The notes under the pieces are model-generated. The model did no database searches, had not been told where the DNA came from, and saw nothing but the letters and a program-made list of their open reading frames with translations. This document shows, piece by piece, positions 33,246 to 43,181 of a stretch of 64,000 nucleotides of DNA (positions are counted from its first letter, which is position 1; each line of letters starts with the position of its first letter). Made by a program: the position numbers and the translations under genes. Source of the stretch: DASTBU01 sp035711845. GTDB taxonomy: Bacteria > Acidobacteriota > Vicinamibacteria > Vicinamibacterales > 2-12-FULL-66-21. The DNA is taken from the NCBI GenBank assembly GCA_035711845.1, contig DASTBU010000043.1, positions 73,740 through 137,739 on the forward strand, read 5' to 3'.

Positions 33246-34037
33246 TCACACTTCCTCAGCAAACGTATCGCGCAATCGGTCGAACACGAAATAGCCGAAC
33301 AGGAAGAAGAGCACCGAGGCCGCGGCGAGCACCAGCAGCCAGAACCCGTGGCCCACGGGACCCTCGAAGAACAGGATTTCCTGGTACGTGATGGCGAGGT
33401 GCGTGAACGGGTTGACGTTCAGGATCCGCCGCTGCCACGGCTCCATGATGAAGTACGGATAGATGATCGGCGTCGCAAAGAACCAGAACGTCAGCAGGTT
33501 CGACAGGATGTCGCGGATGTCGCGGAAGTGGACCGTCAGCGCGGACAGGAGCAGCGCGAAACCCAGCGTGAGCACCAGTTGGACGAGCACGGTCACCGGA
33601 AACCAGGCCAGCTCGGCGAGATGCAGCGGGCGCTGATAGTAGATCAGGAACGCAGCGAGGATCGGCAGCCCCAGAAAGAAGTGCACCATGTTGGCCAGCA
33701 CGGTCACGACCGGCAGGATCTCGGCCGGGAAGAGCACTTTCTTGATCAGGTTGCCGCCTGAAATGAGCACGCCGGAGGATTCGAGCAGGGACGAGGAAAA
33801 CCACGTCCAGGGCAGGATGCCGCAGAACATGAAGAGCTCGTAGTGCTCGATGCCCTCGAACCGCGCCGGGAGGAAGTATGTGAAGACGATCGAGTAGATG
33901 ACGAGCAGGAGCAGGGGATTGATGAAGGACCAGAAGAAGCCGAGGACCGATCCGCGGTAGCGCGCCTTCAGCTCCCTCGCCACCAGGCTCTGAATCAGGC
34001 CGCGGTAGCGGAACAGTCGCCCCAGGTTATGGAGCAT
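33246..34037 (-). CDS. Polysaccharide ABC exporter permease, Wzm-like (ABC-2 type)
   Basis: A 263-residue inner-membrane protein with six predicted helices. It opens with the cytosolic amphipathic 'LIQSLVARELKARYRGSVLGFFWSFINPLLLLVIYSIVF', the ABC-2 signature of O-antigen and teichoic acid exporters, and later shows 'TVHFRDIRDILSNLLTFWFFATPIIYP'. With the Wzt-like ATPase it should export a lipid-linked glycan across the inner membrane. The start overlaps the stop of the PP2C phosphatase gene by 11 bases. Confidence 0.9.
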   Translation of the reverse strand: MLHNLGRLFRYRGLIQSLVARELKARYRGSVLGFFWSFINPLLLLVIYSIVFTYFLPARFEGIEHYELFMFCGILPWTWFSSSLLESSGVLISGGNLIKKVLFPAEILPVVTVLANMVHFFLGLPILAAFLIYYQRPLHLAELAWFPVTVLVQLVLTLGFALLLSALTVHFRDIRDILSNLLTFWFFATPIIYPYFIMEPWQRRILNVNPFTHLAITYQEILFFEGPVGHGFWLLVLAAASVLFFLFGYFVFDRLRDTFAEEV

Positions 34038-34812
34038 CGCACTGCAGGATCAGGGCAGTGATGTTGTCGGGCCCGCCTGCCGCGTTTGCCGCTTCCACCA
34101 GCCGGCGGCAGATCTCTTCGAGGCCGGCCTTGCGATCCGCGAGAATCTCGGCGATCTCCTGATCGGGGACGACCGTGAACAGACCGTCCGAGCACAACAG
34201 GTACCGATCGCCCTGCTGCGGGTGTATCTCGGTCGTGTCCACTTCCGGGTCGTCGCCGCCCGAGAGGGCACGCGTCACGACGTTCCGCCACGGGTGCTGC
34301 CGGGCGGCGCTCGGGCTGAGCGTGCCAGCGCGCACCTGCTCCTCGACCCATGAGTGATCGTGGGTGAGCTGCTCGAGGCCCTGGCCGCGCAGCACGTAGA
34401 CGCGGCTGTCGCCGACGTGCGCCACGCACGCGCTCCGCCCCCCGCATAGGATCGCCGATGCGGTCGTGGCCATGCCGCGCAGGTCCTGGGAGTCGGCGAC
34501 GGCTGCCGCGATTCTGCGATTCGCGAGCCGGAAGGCCGTCTTGAGCCGGTTGGCCTCGAGGCTGATGGTCGGATCGAACGGGAACGGCCAGGTCCGGTTC
34601 CTGTCGGCGCCCGCCGTCTCCTCGGTGAACGCCTCGATCGCCTCGACCGCGATGCGCGAAGCCACCTCGCCGGCGACGTGGCCCCCCATGCCGTCGGCGA
34701 CGACGAAGAGGCCGACGTCGGGCCGCACGGTATGGCAGTCCTCGTTGCTGGTCCGGCGGAGACCCGGATCGGAGATGACGGCCCAGCTGAAGGACGGCCC
34801 GGTCGCGGCCAT
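34027..34812 (-). CDS. PP2C-family (Stp1-type) serine/threonine protein phosphatase
   Basis: A 261-residue soluble phosphatase: 'SDPGLRRTSNEDC', 'GLFVVADGMGGHVAGEVASRIA', 'ATTASAILCGGRSACVAHVGDSRVYVLRG', 'LLCSDGLF' and 'GGPDNITALIL' are the metal-binding and core motifs of Stp1/PrpC enzymes. These usually reverse phosphorylation by Hanks-type kinases; no such kinase is in the window. It lies 10 bases after atpC and overlaps the permease gene, so it is within the same long operon. An earlier in-frame ATG would overlap atpC and is not used. Confidence 0.9.
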   Translation of the reverse strand: MAATGPSFSWAVISDPGLRRTSNEDCHTVRPDVGLFVVADGMGGHVAGEVASRIAVEAIEAFTEETAGADRNRTWPFPFDPTISLEANRLKTAFRLANRRIAAAVADSQDLRGMATTASAILCGGRSACVAHVGDSRVYVLRGQGLEQLTHDHSWVEEQVRAGTLSPSAARQHPWRNVVTRALSGGDDPEVDTTEIHPQQGDRYLLCSDGLFTVVPDQEIAEILADRKAGLEEICRRLVEAANAAGGPDNITALILQCDAP

Positions 34813-34822
34813 GAGAACCTCG

Positions 34823-35284
34823 TCAGCCCTCGCTGCGCGCGCGTTTGGAGGCGCCGGTCCGCAGGCTGACGCTGCCGCGCGAGGAGACCTGAAGGCGCAT
34901 GAGAGATTTTGCCAGCGCGAGGCGCGCGCGCTCGTAATCGACCTCGTCGGGCATGTTCTGCGACAGGCGCGCTTCGGCGCGCTTGCGCGCCGCTTCCGCG
35001 CGCGCCACGTCGATCTCTTCAGCGCGCTCGGCGAGCCTGGCGAGAATCGTGACCCGATCCGGCAGCACCTCGGCGAAGCCGTGAACGATCGACAAATATG
35101 TCTTTTCCTGTCCCTTCCGGTACCACAGCTCGCCCACCGCCAGCGACGCGAGCAGAGGCGTATGGCCTGGCAGCACCCCAAAGTAGCCCCGCGAGCCTGG
35201 GATCTGCACCTCGTCCACCCGCTCGCGGACAATCAGCCGATCCGGGGTGACGACCTGCAGCTCGATCTGCGTGGGGATTGACAT
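34823..35284 (-). CDS. atpC: F1 ATP synthase epsilon subunit
   Basis: A 153-residue subunit of the F1 rotor stalk. The N-terminal beta-sandwich (IELQVVTPDRLIVRERVDEVQIPGSRGYFGVLPGHTPLLASL) is canonical, and the C-terminal helical hairpin (AERAEEIDVARAEAARKRAEARL...) can inhibit ATP hydrolysis. The last 20 residues are basic and not conserved. It is separated from atpD by 77 bases that are mostly a heptamer array, whereas these genes are normally nearly contiguous. Confidence 0.92.
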   Translation of the reverse strand: MSIPTQIELQVVTPDRLIVRERVDEVQIPGSRGYFGVLPGHTPLLASLAVGELWYRKGQEKTYLSIVHGFAEVLPDRVTILARLAERAEEIDVARAEAARKRAEARLSQNMPDEVDYERARLALAKSLMRLQVSSRGSVSLRTGASKRARSEG

Positions 35285-35299
35285 GGTCTGAGCGTCCGT

Positions 35300-35355
35300 C
35301 CTTCAGCCTTCAGCCTTCAACCTTCAACCTTCAACCTTCAGCCTTCAGCCTTCAC
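35300..35355. repeat. Heptamer array, unit CCTTCAR, eight exact copies, between atpD and atpC
   Basis: Eight contiguous 7-bp units (CCTTCAG twice, CCTTCAA three times, CCTTCAG twice, CCTTCAC) with no gap or slip. It begins seven bases after the atpD stop and ends 15 bases before the atpC start. On the transcript the unit is YTGAAGG. Confidence 0.9.
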
Positions 35356-35361
35356 TTTGCC

Positions 35362-36813
35362 TCAGTCTTTCATCTTTTCCGCTTTTTCCACCGCTTCTTC
35401 GATGGTCCCGACCATGTAGAAGGCCTGTTCGGGCAGGTGGTCGTATTTGCCGTCCACGATCTCGCGGAAGCTGCGCACGGTGTCGGCAATGGGCACGTAC
35501 TTGCCCGGGAAGCCCGTGAACTGCTCGGCGACGAAGAAGGGCTGTGACAGGAAGCGCTGAATGCGCCGCGCCCGGCCGACCGTCAGCTTGTCCTCCTCGG
35601 ACAGCTCGTCGATGCCGAGAATCGCGATGATGTCCTGCAGATCCTTGTAGCGCTGGAGCACCTGTTTGACGGCGCGGGCGACGTTGTAGTGCTCGTCGCC
35701 GATGATGCGCGCATCGAGAATGCGCGACGTCGAGGCCAGCGGATCGACGGCGGGGTAGATGCCCAGCTCGACGATCGCGCGCGAGAGGTTCGTCGTTGCA
35801 TCGAGGTGCGCGAACGTGGTGGCGGGCGCCGGATCGGTGTAGTCGTCGGCGGGCACGTAGATCGCCTGGACGGAGGTGATCGAGCCCTTCTTCGTCGACG
35901 TGATCCGCTCCTGGAGCTCGCCCATCTCGGTCAGCAGGGTGGGCTGGTAGCCGACCGCGGACGGCATACGGCCGAGCAGCGCGGACACTTCCGATCCCGC
36001 CTGCGTGAAGCGGAAGATGTTGTCGATGAAGAGCAGGACGTCCTTGTTCTCGGCGTCGCGGAAGTACTCGGCGACGGTCAGGCCGCTCAGCGCGACGCGG
36101 AGGCGCGCGCCCGGCGGTTCCGTCATCTGGCCGTAGACCAGCGCGGCGCGCGACCTGGGCAGGTCCTCCATGTTGATGACGCCGCTCTCCTGGAACTCCA
36201 GCCAGAGGTCGTTGCCCTCGCGGGTCCGCTCGCCGACGCCGGCGAACACCGATACGCCGCCGTGCTTCATGGCGACGTTGTGGATCAGCTCCTGGATGAT
36301 GACCGTCTTACCGACGCCGGCGCCGCCGAACAGCCCGATCTTGCCGCCGCGCAGATACGGCTCCAGCAGGTCGACGACCTTGATGCCGGTCTCGAACATC
36401 TGCAGCTCGGTGGACTGATCCTCGAGCGACGGCGCGGCCCGATGAATCGACCAGCGTTCCTTCGACAGCACGGGTCGATCGGGAAAGTCCACCGGCTCGC
36501 CAAGGACGTTCATCACGCGGCCGAGCGTCGCTTCGCCGACCGGCATCGAGATCGGCCCGCCCGTGTCGATCGCCCGCATGCCCCGCTGCATGCCGTCGGT
36601 CGGCTTCATCGCCACCGTGCGCACCCGGTTTTCGCCGAGGTGCTGTTCCACTTCCGCGATGACGTCGATGGCCTGGCCCGATCCGTCGCTCACGATCCGC
36701 ACCGCGTTGTAAATCGTGGGCAAGTGACCGCCCTCGAACTCGATGTCCACGACGGGGCCGATGACCTGCACCACACGGCCGATTTTCTGTTCAGTTGCTG
36801 TTGCTGTTGCCAT
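35362..36813 (-). CDS. atpD: F1 ATP synthase beta subunit
   Basis: A 483-residue catalytic subunit. 'GGAGVGKTVIIQELIHNVA' is the P-loop, 'GVGERTREGNDLW' contains the catalytic Glu, 'VLLFIDNIFRFTQAGSEVSALLGRMPSAVGYQPTL' is the signature region, and the 'DELSEEDKLTV' segment is the DELSEED lever touching the stalk. Length and domains are normal. It is part of the minus-strand order atpH-A-G-D-C. Confidence 0.97.
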   Translation of the reverse strand: MATATATEQKIGRVVQVIGPVVDIEFEGGHLPTIYNAVRIVSDGSGQAIDVIAEVEQHLGENRVRTVAMKPTDGMQRGMRAIDTGGPISMPVGEATLGRVMNVLGEPVDFPDRPVLSKERWSIHRAAPSLEDQSTELQMFETGIKVVDLLEPYLRGGKIGLFGGAGVGKTVIIQELIHNVAMKHGGVSVFAGVGERTREGNDLWLEFQESGVINMEDLPRSRAALVYGQMTEPPGARLRVALSGLTVAEYFRDAENKDVLLFIDNIFRFTQAGSEVSALLGRMPSAVGYQPTLLTEMGELQERITSTKKGSITSVQAIYVPADDYTDPAPATTFAHLDATTNLSRAIVELGIYPAVDPLASTSRILDARIIGDEHYNVARAVKQVLQRYKDLQDIIAILGIDELSEEDKLTVGRARRIQRFLSQPFFVAEQFTGFPGKYVPIADTVRSFREIVDGKYDHLPEQAFYMVGTIEEAVEKAEKMKD

Positions 36814-36824
36814 GAGAAGAATTC

Positions 36825-36994
36825 CTAGAGCGCCTCCGCGCCGCTCACGACCTCGATGATCTCTCTGGTAATCGCGGCCTGGCGCACCTTATCCAATGCT
36901 CGCGGGGCCCCCCCGCTCGCCTCGCGCTCGACGGCCCGGCCTGCGCCGGGCTTCACTCCGTCGCCTCGCGCGGGCCGCAGGCGCCCATACCCCT
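36825..36994. repeat. Duplicated atpG 3' end plus GC-rich palindromic spacer
   Basis: Bases 36825-36890 repeat 36995-37060 (66 bp, one mismatch at 36840/37010). They include the atpG stop codon and the codons for the last 21 residues (KVRQAAITREIIEVVSGAEAL). Between the copies lies about 104 bp of GC-rich DNA with a GCCCGG/CCGGGC hairpin (about 36937-36954). This looks like insertion of a small element that duplicated the gene end, so that atpG keeps an intact stop. No gene is encoded. Confidence 0.7.
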
Positions 36995-37864
36995 CTAGAG
37001 CGCCTCCGCACCGCTCACGACCTCGATGATCTCTCTGGTAATCGCGGCCTGGCGCACCTTGTTCATGTACAACGTGAGCTGCTCGATCATCTCGCCCGAG
37101 TTCCGCGTGGCGGCATCCATGGCGGTCATCTGCGCGGCATAGAACGCGGCGTTGGATTCGAGCAGCGCCCGGAACACCTGGACTTCCACATGGCTCGGCA
37201 GCAGCGCCTTCAGCAACTCGCCGGGCTCGGGCTCGTACAGGTAATCGGTGGCCGGCGCCCCGTCCTGCGACGCGTCCACCCGGCCGATCGGCAGCAGACG
37301 TTCCACGACGACACGCTGCTGGAGCACGGATCGAAACTCGTTGTACGCGAGGTGAACGCTGTCGACCTCGCCTTTCGTGAACGCCTCCATCGCGATGCGC
37401 GCGATCTCCTGCGCGTTCTGGAACTTCAGCTGCGCGAAGAGGTTCACCTGCTCGAACTGGATCTCGAAGGTGCGGCGAACGAAGAAGTCGCGGCCGCGCC
37501 GCCCGATCAGGCCGAGCACCACGCGGTGGTCCGGGTTCTCCGTGATGAACACGCTCGACGACTTGATCACATTGGTGTTGAAGCTTCCGCACAGCCCGCG
37601 GTCCGCGGTGATCACCAGCAGCAGCGTGCGGCCGCCGGCCCGCGGTTCGCGGCGCTCGTCGAGGAGCGCGTGCGACGCCGGATCGACGCGGCTCGCCAGG
37701 CTGTTCAGGACCCGCTGCATCTCGGTCGCAAAGGGCCGCGCCTGCTGGATCCGCTCCTGCGCACGCCGGAGCTTCGAGGCCGCGACCATCTTCATGGCCT
37801 TGGTGATCTGCTGCGTGGACTTGACCGCGCGCACGCGACGACGGATGTCAAGGAGAGAGGGCAT
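36995..37864 (-). CDS. atpG: F1 ATP synthase gamma subunit
   Basis: A 289-residue central rotor shaft. The N-terminal 'LLDIRRRVRAVKSTQQITKAMKMVAASKLRRAQE' and the C-terminal coiled-coil end 'KVRQAAITREIIEVVSGAEAL' are canonical, and 'ITADRGLCGSFNTNVIK' is the middle signature. The stop lies at 36995-36997. A second copy of its last 66 bases follows 170 bases downstream. Confidence 0.95.
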   Translation of the reverse strand: MPSLLDIRRRVRAVKSTQQITKAMKMVAASKLRRAQERIQQARPFATEMQRVLNSLASRVDPASHALLDERREPRAGGRTLLLVITADRGLCGSFNTNVIKSSSVFITENPDHRVVLGLIGRRGRDFFVRRTFEIQFEQVNLFAQLKFQNAQEIARIAMEAFTKGEVDSVHLAYNEFRSVLQQRVVVERLLPIGRVDASQDGAPATDYLYEPEPGELLKALLPSHVEVQVFRALLESNAAFYAAQMTAMDAATRNSGEMIEQLTLYMNKVRQAAITREIIEVVSGAEAL

Positions 37865-37929
37865 TTTATTCCAGCAGTCTTGAAATGGCGGCCAGGTGCT
37901 CGATGAACGTTTGCCGGTTCGCCGAGCGC

Positions 37930-39459
<1,530 letters not shown>

Positions 39460-39484
39460 CGTTGGTCTCGTTGGCCGGGAACCG

Positions 39485-40039
39485 TCAGTCCGCGGCGCTG
39501 GTGAGCGCCTCTCTCATCTTCTCCAGCTGCCGTGTGATGCTGCCGTCGTAGACCGTGCTGTCGATGCGCGCAACGGCGCCGCCGAGGATCCCGGGGTCCA
39601 CTCGCGCGGTCAGCTGCACCTCGCGTCCGGTCGCGCGGGCCAGGCCGCCGCGGAGCGCAGCCATCCGATCCTCTGAAAGCGTCTCGGCGGTGACGAGCTC
39701 GGCGCGCACCACGTTCTGGTGATCCATCAGGCGGCGGCGATAGGCCTCGACCAGCTCGGGCAGCAGCACGAGTCGGTCCCGTTCGGCCAGCATCAGGAGC
39801 AGTTTGGCGACTGGCCCGAGCAGGTCACCAACCCGCGAGACGATCTCCTCGACGACGGCCCGTTTGCGTGGCGCGGGCACCGCCGGGTTCGTCAGCGCGC
39901 GCTGAAGTGTCTCGCTGCTGCTCACCAGGCTGGAGAACTCGCTCAGCTCGCGATCGACTCGTTGGAGATCGAGGCCCTCGGACCGGGCGACATCGAAGAG
40001 GGCCCTGGCATAACGGATGGCCGCGGCGCGGCTGGTCAT
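39485..40039 (-). CDS. atpH: F1 ATP synthase delta subunit
   Basis: A 184-residue peripheral stalk subunit. The N-terminal six-helix domain reads 'AAIRYARALFDVARSEGLDLQRVDRELSEF', and the C-terminal domain has 'VTAETLSEDRMAALRGGLARATGREVQLTARVDPGILGGAVARIDSTVYDGSITRQLEKMREAL'. It is the first gene of the F1 operon; atpB, atpE and atpF do not precede it and are not in the window, so the Fo genes must be elsewhere. Confidence 0.93.
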   Translation of the reverse strand: MTSRAAAIRYARALFDVARSEGLDLQRVDRELSEFSSLVSSSETLQRALTNPAVPAPRKRAVVEEIVSRVGDLLGPVAKLLLMLAERDRLVLLPELVEAYRRRLMDHQNVVRAELVTAETLSEDRMAALRGGLARATGREVQLTARVDPGILGGAVARIDSTVYDGSITRQLEKMREALTSAAD

Positions 40040-40236
40040 CGGGCCTCCGGTGCGGGCGGCCGGGCGCCGGCGGGGCGAAAAGCCCTTTGCTGTGCACTCT
40101 CTACTGTGGCCATCGTGAGATCAGGAATACGGCTGAAGCTGACGCTGCCCGGGCACCCTGGTGACCCATCGGTCTGGAAGGAGGGGCGGAATACATGATG
40201 AAGGGACGCGCCCACGCCCGCCGGACAAAACATCAA

Positions 40237-40266
40237 TTTATACCATTCAACCCATCAGCGTGCCAA
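40237..40266 (-). promoter_or_regulatory. Probable promoter of the atp F1 operon
   Basis: On the minus strand TTGGCA (40261-40266), an 18-base spacer, and TATAAA (40237-40242) form a reasonable sigma-70 promoter about 200 bases before atpH. The surrounding AT-rich patch (CATCAATTTATACC) stands out in this GC-rich region. Nothing else was seen between selD and atpH. Confidence 0.5.
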
Positions 40267-40327
40267 GCTTGCGGCCGGGCGAGATCGCCCCGAAACCAGG
40301 CGTCCGGGGGCAGGTGGAAACCCGGCC

Positions 40328-41362
40328 TCAATCGAAGACGAGCAGCGAAACCGCCGTCGGAATCGCGCGTCCCACTATCCGGCAGCTAACGCCTGCCTGC
40401 CGGAATGCCTCCTCGGCCGCCGGCGCGTGCGCTGGCGACACCGCCGCCAACAGTCCACCCGAGGTCTGCGGGTCGCTCATCAACTGGACGAGTGCCGGAT
40501 CGAGCCGCGCGGCGAACGACACCCGGGGTCCGAAGTACGCGGCGTTGGTGCGGCCACCTCCCGGGGTGTTGCCCTGGACCAGATCGACGGCGCCAGGCAG
40601 CAGCGGTACGTCCGCTGTGCGAATCTGCAGCGAGCACGCGCTGGCCGATGCGATTTCCGAGGCATGGCCGACCAGCCCGAACCCGGTGATGTCGGTGCAC
40701 GCATGGACCGCGCCACGTGGCAGAGACCGCAGGGCGTCGCTGGCCGCCCTGTTGAGCGCGAGCATCGACGCCACGGCCGCGTCGACCGCGTGTGCCGGGG
40801 CGCGATTGAACTTCAGGGCGGTCGCAATGGCTCCCGTCCCCAGCGCCTTCGTGAGGAACAGCACATCGCCGGGACGAGCGCCGGCGTTGGACCACACGCC
40901 ATCCGGGTCGACCTCGCCGGTCACGGCATAGCCGAACTTGATCTCGGCGTCCTGCACGGTGTGCCCGCCGAGCAGCGCGACGCCCGCTTCCTGCAGCTTC
41001 TGGAGACCCCCGGCGAAGATCGCTCGGAGAAGCGCGCGATCCGCATCCTTCGGGAAGCCCGCGATGGCCAGCGCCGTCAGCGGCTTCCCGCCCATCGCAT
41101 ACACATCGCTCAGCGCGTTGGCCGCGGCAATCTGGCCGTAGGCGAACGGGTCGTCCACGATCGGCGTGAAGAAATCCACCGTCTGCACGAGCGCCCGCGT
41201 CGCATCCAGCTTGTACACACCGGCATCGTCCGACGTCCGATAGTCGATCAGGACCCGGTCATTGGCAGGCACGGGCAAATCGCCCAGGACCTGGGCGAGC
41301 TCACCAGCCGCGAGCTTGCTCGCTCAACCTGCGCAGGCTGCGTAATCAGTCAGTCTCTTCAT
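40328..41362 (-). CDS. selD: Selenide, water dikinase SelD with selenocysteine in the active site (in-frame UGA at 41324-41326)
   Basis: Makes selenophosphate from selenide and ATP, the selenium donor for selenocysteine. The true start is the ATG at 41362: MKRLTDYAACAG-U13-ASK, giving 344 residues when the TGA (41324-41326) is read as selenocysteine. U13 aligns with the catalytic Cys17 of E. coli SelD (GAGCGCK), and Lys16 aligns with Lys20. Downstream, 'SDDAGVY', 'VDFFTPIVDDPFAYGQIAAANALSDVYAMGGKPLTALAI', 'ALLGGHTVQDAEIKFGYAVTGEVDP', 'DITGFGLVGHASE' and 'SDPQTSGGLL' are all canonical. Without UGA decoding the gene would be called from a GTG near 41278 and lose its glycine-rich N-terminus and active site. 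A strong hairpin follows the UGA. selA, selB and selC are not in the window. Confidence 0.9.
41281..41297 (-). other. Candidate bacterial SECIS hairpin in selD
   Basis: On the transcript CGCCCAG and CTGGGCG (17 bases in all) pair perfectly around GUC. If the last pair opens, the loop reads GGUCC, which contains the GGUC tetraloop core of the E. coli fdhF SECIS. The loop begins 33 bases after the UGA. A second small stem, GCGAGC/GCTCGC, lies directly after the UGA. Confidence 0.6.
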
Positions 41363-41530
41363 CGTCACAGTCACAACGATCACGAGAATACGATGATCAC
41401 GGCGATCACGACGACCACGACGAGGTGGATATCTATCGGTCTTCGCGATCGTCGCGGTCTTCGCGATCGTTCCGCTGGCCGGCGGCGCGTCCGTCCGCCG
41501 TGCGATGCACGACGGCTGAGCAGCGGAGGG
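41363..41530. repeat. Degenerate GATCAC tract and a 16-bp tandem duplicate upstream of selD
   Basis: Several GATCACG-type words occur at 41377-41425. CGGTCTTCGCGATCGT is present twice (41437-41452 and 41455-41470, period 18). The tract fills the gap between parB and selD and resembles, less regularly, the other short-period arrays. Confidence 0.45.
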
Positions 41531-42382
41531 CTATTTCTCTGTCAGCTGCTCGTAGAGGCGCTGCAGTTCGTCCTCCGAAGCGAAATCGACCTCGATCCTG
41601 CCGCCTTTGCGCTTGCGGATGATGCGCACGCGCGTGCCCAGGGCGAAGCGGAGCTTGTCCTCGGCCGCGCGCGTGTGAACGTCCTTCTGCGGCGGCTCGC
41701 GCGGCTCGGCCGGCTCGGTGACCTTCCTGACGAGCGTTTCCGTTTCGCGGACGGACAACTGCTTCGCGACGACGTCACGCCCCGCCTGGAGCTGCGCCGC
41801 CTCGTCGGGCAGCGCGAGGAGCGCGCGCGCGTGGCCCATCGAGATCGCACCCGCAGCGACGTTCTCGCGGATCTCGTGCGGTAGCCGCAGCAGCCGGACG
41901 TAGTTCGCGATCGAGGAGCGGTCCTTGCCGACGGCATCGGCGATCTGATCCTGGGTCAGCTTGAACTCGTCCGACAGCCGTCGGTACGCATGGGCCTCCT
42001 CGATCGGATTGAGATCTTCCCGCTGGATGTTCTCGATGAGGGCGGACGCCAGGAGCCGTTCGTCGGGGATGTCCTGAACCGACACCGGCACCTTCAAGAG
42101 GCCGGCGCGCTGCGCCGCGCGCCAGCGGCGCTCGCCCGCGATGATCTCGTAGCCGCCTTCCACCTTGCGGACGACGATTGGCTGGATGATGCCGTTGGCA
42201 CGAACGGAGCGCGCCAGTTCGTCGATCTTGGCTTCGTCCATGCTCGTGCGTGGCTGGAACTTGTTGGGGCGGAGGAGGTCCGTGTCCACCGCGAGCGGGC
42301 GCTCGGCGGGGGCCGGCGCCACCGGTGCTTCGGGGATGAGCGCGCTCAGACCCCGGCCGAGCGCGGGTCGTTTTTCAGCCAT
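41531..42382 (-). CDS. parB: Chromosome partitioning protein ParB
   Basis: A 283-residue CTPase clamp that loads at parS and bridges origin DNA. N-terminal 'RGLSALIP', then 'LLRPNKFQPRTSMDEAKIDELARSVRANGIIQPIVVR', the CTP-binding 'GERRWRAAQ' and 'ALIENIQREDLNPIEEAHAYRRL', the HTH 'LTQDQIADAVGKDRSSIANYVRLLRLP', and a C-terminal dimerisation segment (KGGRIEVDFASEDELQRLYEQL). The start overlaps the end of parA by 8 bases. Two parS-like sites lie about 1.1 kb away, upstream of parA. Confidence 0.95.
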   Translation of the reverse strand: MAEKRPALGRGLSALIPEAPVAPAPAERPLAVDTDLLRPNKFQPRTSMDEAKIDELARSVRANGIIQPIVVRKVEGGYEIIAGERRWRAAQRAGLLKVPVSVQDIPDERLLASALIENIQREDLNPIEEAHAYRRLSDEFKLTQDQIADAVGKDRSSIANYVRLLRLPHEIRENVAAGAISMGHARALLALPDEAAQLQAGRDVVAKQLSVRETETLVRKVTEPAEPREPPQKDVHTRAAEDKLRFALGTRVRIIRKRKGGRIEVDFASEDELQRLYEQLTEK

Positions 42383-43181
42383 GGTGTGGTTGGGTGCTGT
42401 CGGGTTGGTCGACGCGTTCGAGGAACTCGCGCGCCAGCGCGAGATAGGCCTCGGCGCCGCGCGACTTGCCGTCGTAGAGCAACGCCGGCATGCCGTGGCT
42501 CGGCGCCTCGCCGAGGCGGATGTTACGGGGGATCACGGTGGTGTAGACGCGCTCCTGAAAGAACGCGCGGATGTCGTGTGCCACCTGCTGTCCGAGATTC
42601 GTCCGCTCGTCGTGCATCGTCATGAGCACGCCGGCGATGTCGAGGCCGGGATTGAACGACGCGCGGATGCGGCGAAGCGTGGCGACGAGGTCGGCCAGGC
42701 CTTCGAGCGCGAAGTACTCGCAGTTGAGGGGAATCACGACGGCGTCGGCGGCGACGAGCGCGTTGAGCGTCAGCAGGCCGAGCGAGGGAGGCGTGTCGAT
42801 GAAGATGTAGTCGAAGCGATCGCGGAGCGGGTCGAGCACGCCGCGGAGCCGGTGCTCGCGATTGGGGAGCAGCACGAGCTCGACTTCGGCGCCGGTGAGA
42901 TTACGGTCCGCGGGGATGACGGAGAGGTTGGGGATCGCGGTGTCGAGGATGACGGACAGTGTCTCGGGCGGCGCGTCGCTCGTCAAGGCCTGGTAGATGG
43001 TGGCCCCCTCGGCGGCCTGCCCCTTCAGGCCGAGGCCGCTGGTCAGGTTCGCCTGGGGGTCCACATCCACGAGCAGCACGCGCAGGTCGGCCAGCGCGAG
43101 GCCGGTCGCGAGGTTGATGGCCGTGGTGGTCTTGCCGACGCCGCCCTTCTGGTTGGCGATGGCGAGGACACGGGCTGACAT
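42375..43181 (-). CDS. parA: Chromosome partitioning ATPase ParA (Soj)
   Basis: A 268-residue deviant-Walker ATPase: 'IANQKGGVGKTTTAINLATGLA' contains the signature lysine, 'VLLVDVDPQANLTSGLG' is the A' motif, and 'YIFIDTPPSLGLLTLNAL' is Walker B. It works with ParB to segregate the chromosomal origin. First gene of the parA-parB pair. Confidence 0.95.
   Translation of the reverse strand: MSARVLAIANQKGGVGKTTTAINLATGLALADLRVLLVDVDPQANLTSGLGLKGQAAEGATIYQALTSDAPPETLSVILDTAIPNLSVIPADRNLTGAEVELVLLPNREHRLRGVLDPLRDRFDYIFIDTPPSLGLLTLNALVAADAVVIPLNCEYFALEGLADLVATLRRIRASFNPGLDIAGVLMTMHDERTNLGQQVAHDIRAFFQERVYTTVIPRNIRLGEAPSHGMPALLYDGKSRGAEAYLALAREFLERVDQPDSTQPHHG

Noticed and set aside
36825..37592. 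A second atpG-like gene ending 170 bases downstream of atpG
   Set aside because: Only the last 66 bases are duplicated; the rest of that frame is antisense-like or out-of-frame atpG sequence, so it is a duplicated gene end, not a gene.
40328..41278. selD starting at the GTG near 41278
   Set aside because: This would remove the glycine-rich active-site segment; the upstream ATG and UGA restore the full canonical protein.
41437..41470. Phase-variable coding repeat (SSR repeat frame) near parB
   Set aside because: The frame giving an Arg/Ser repeat has no start, ribosome site or homology; it is the tandem duplicate upstream of selD.
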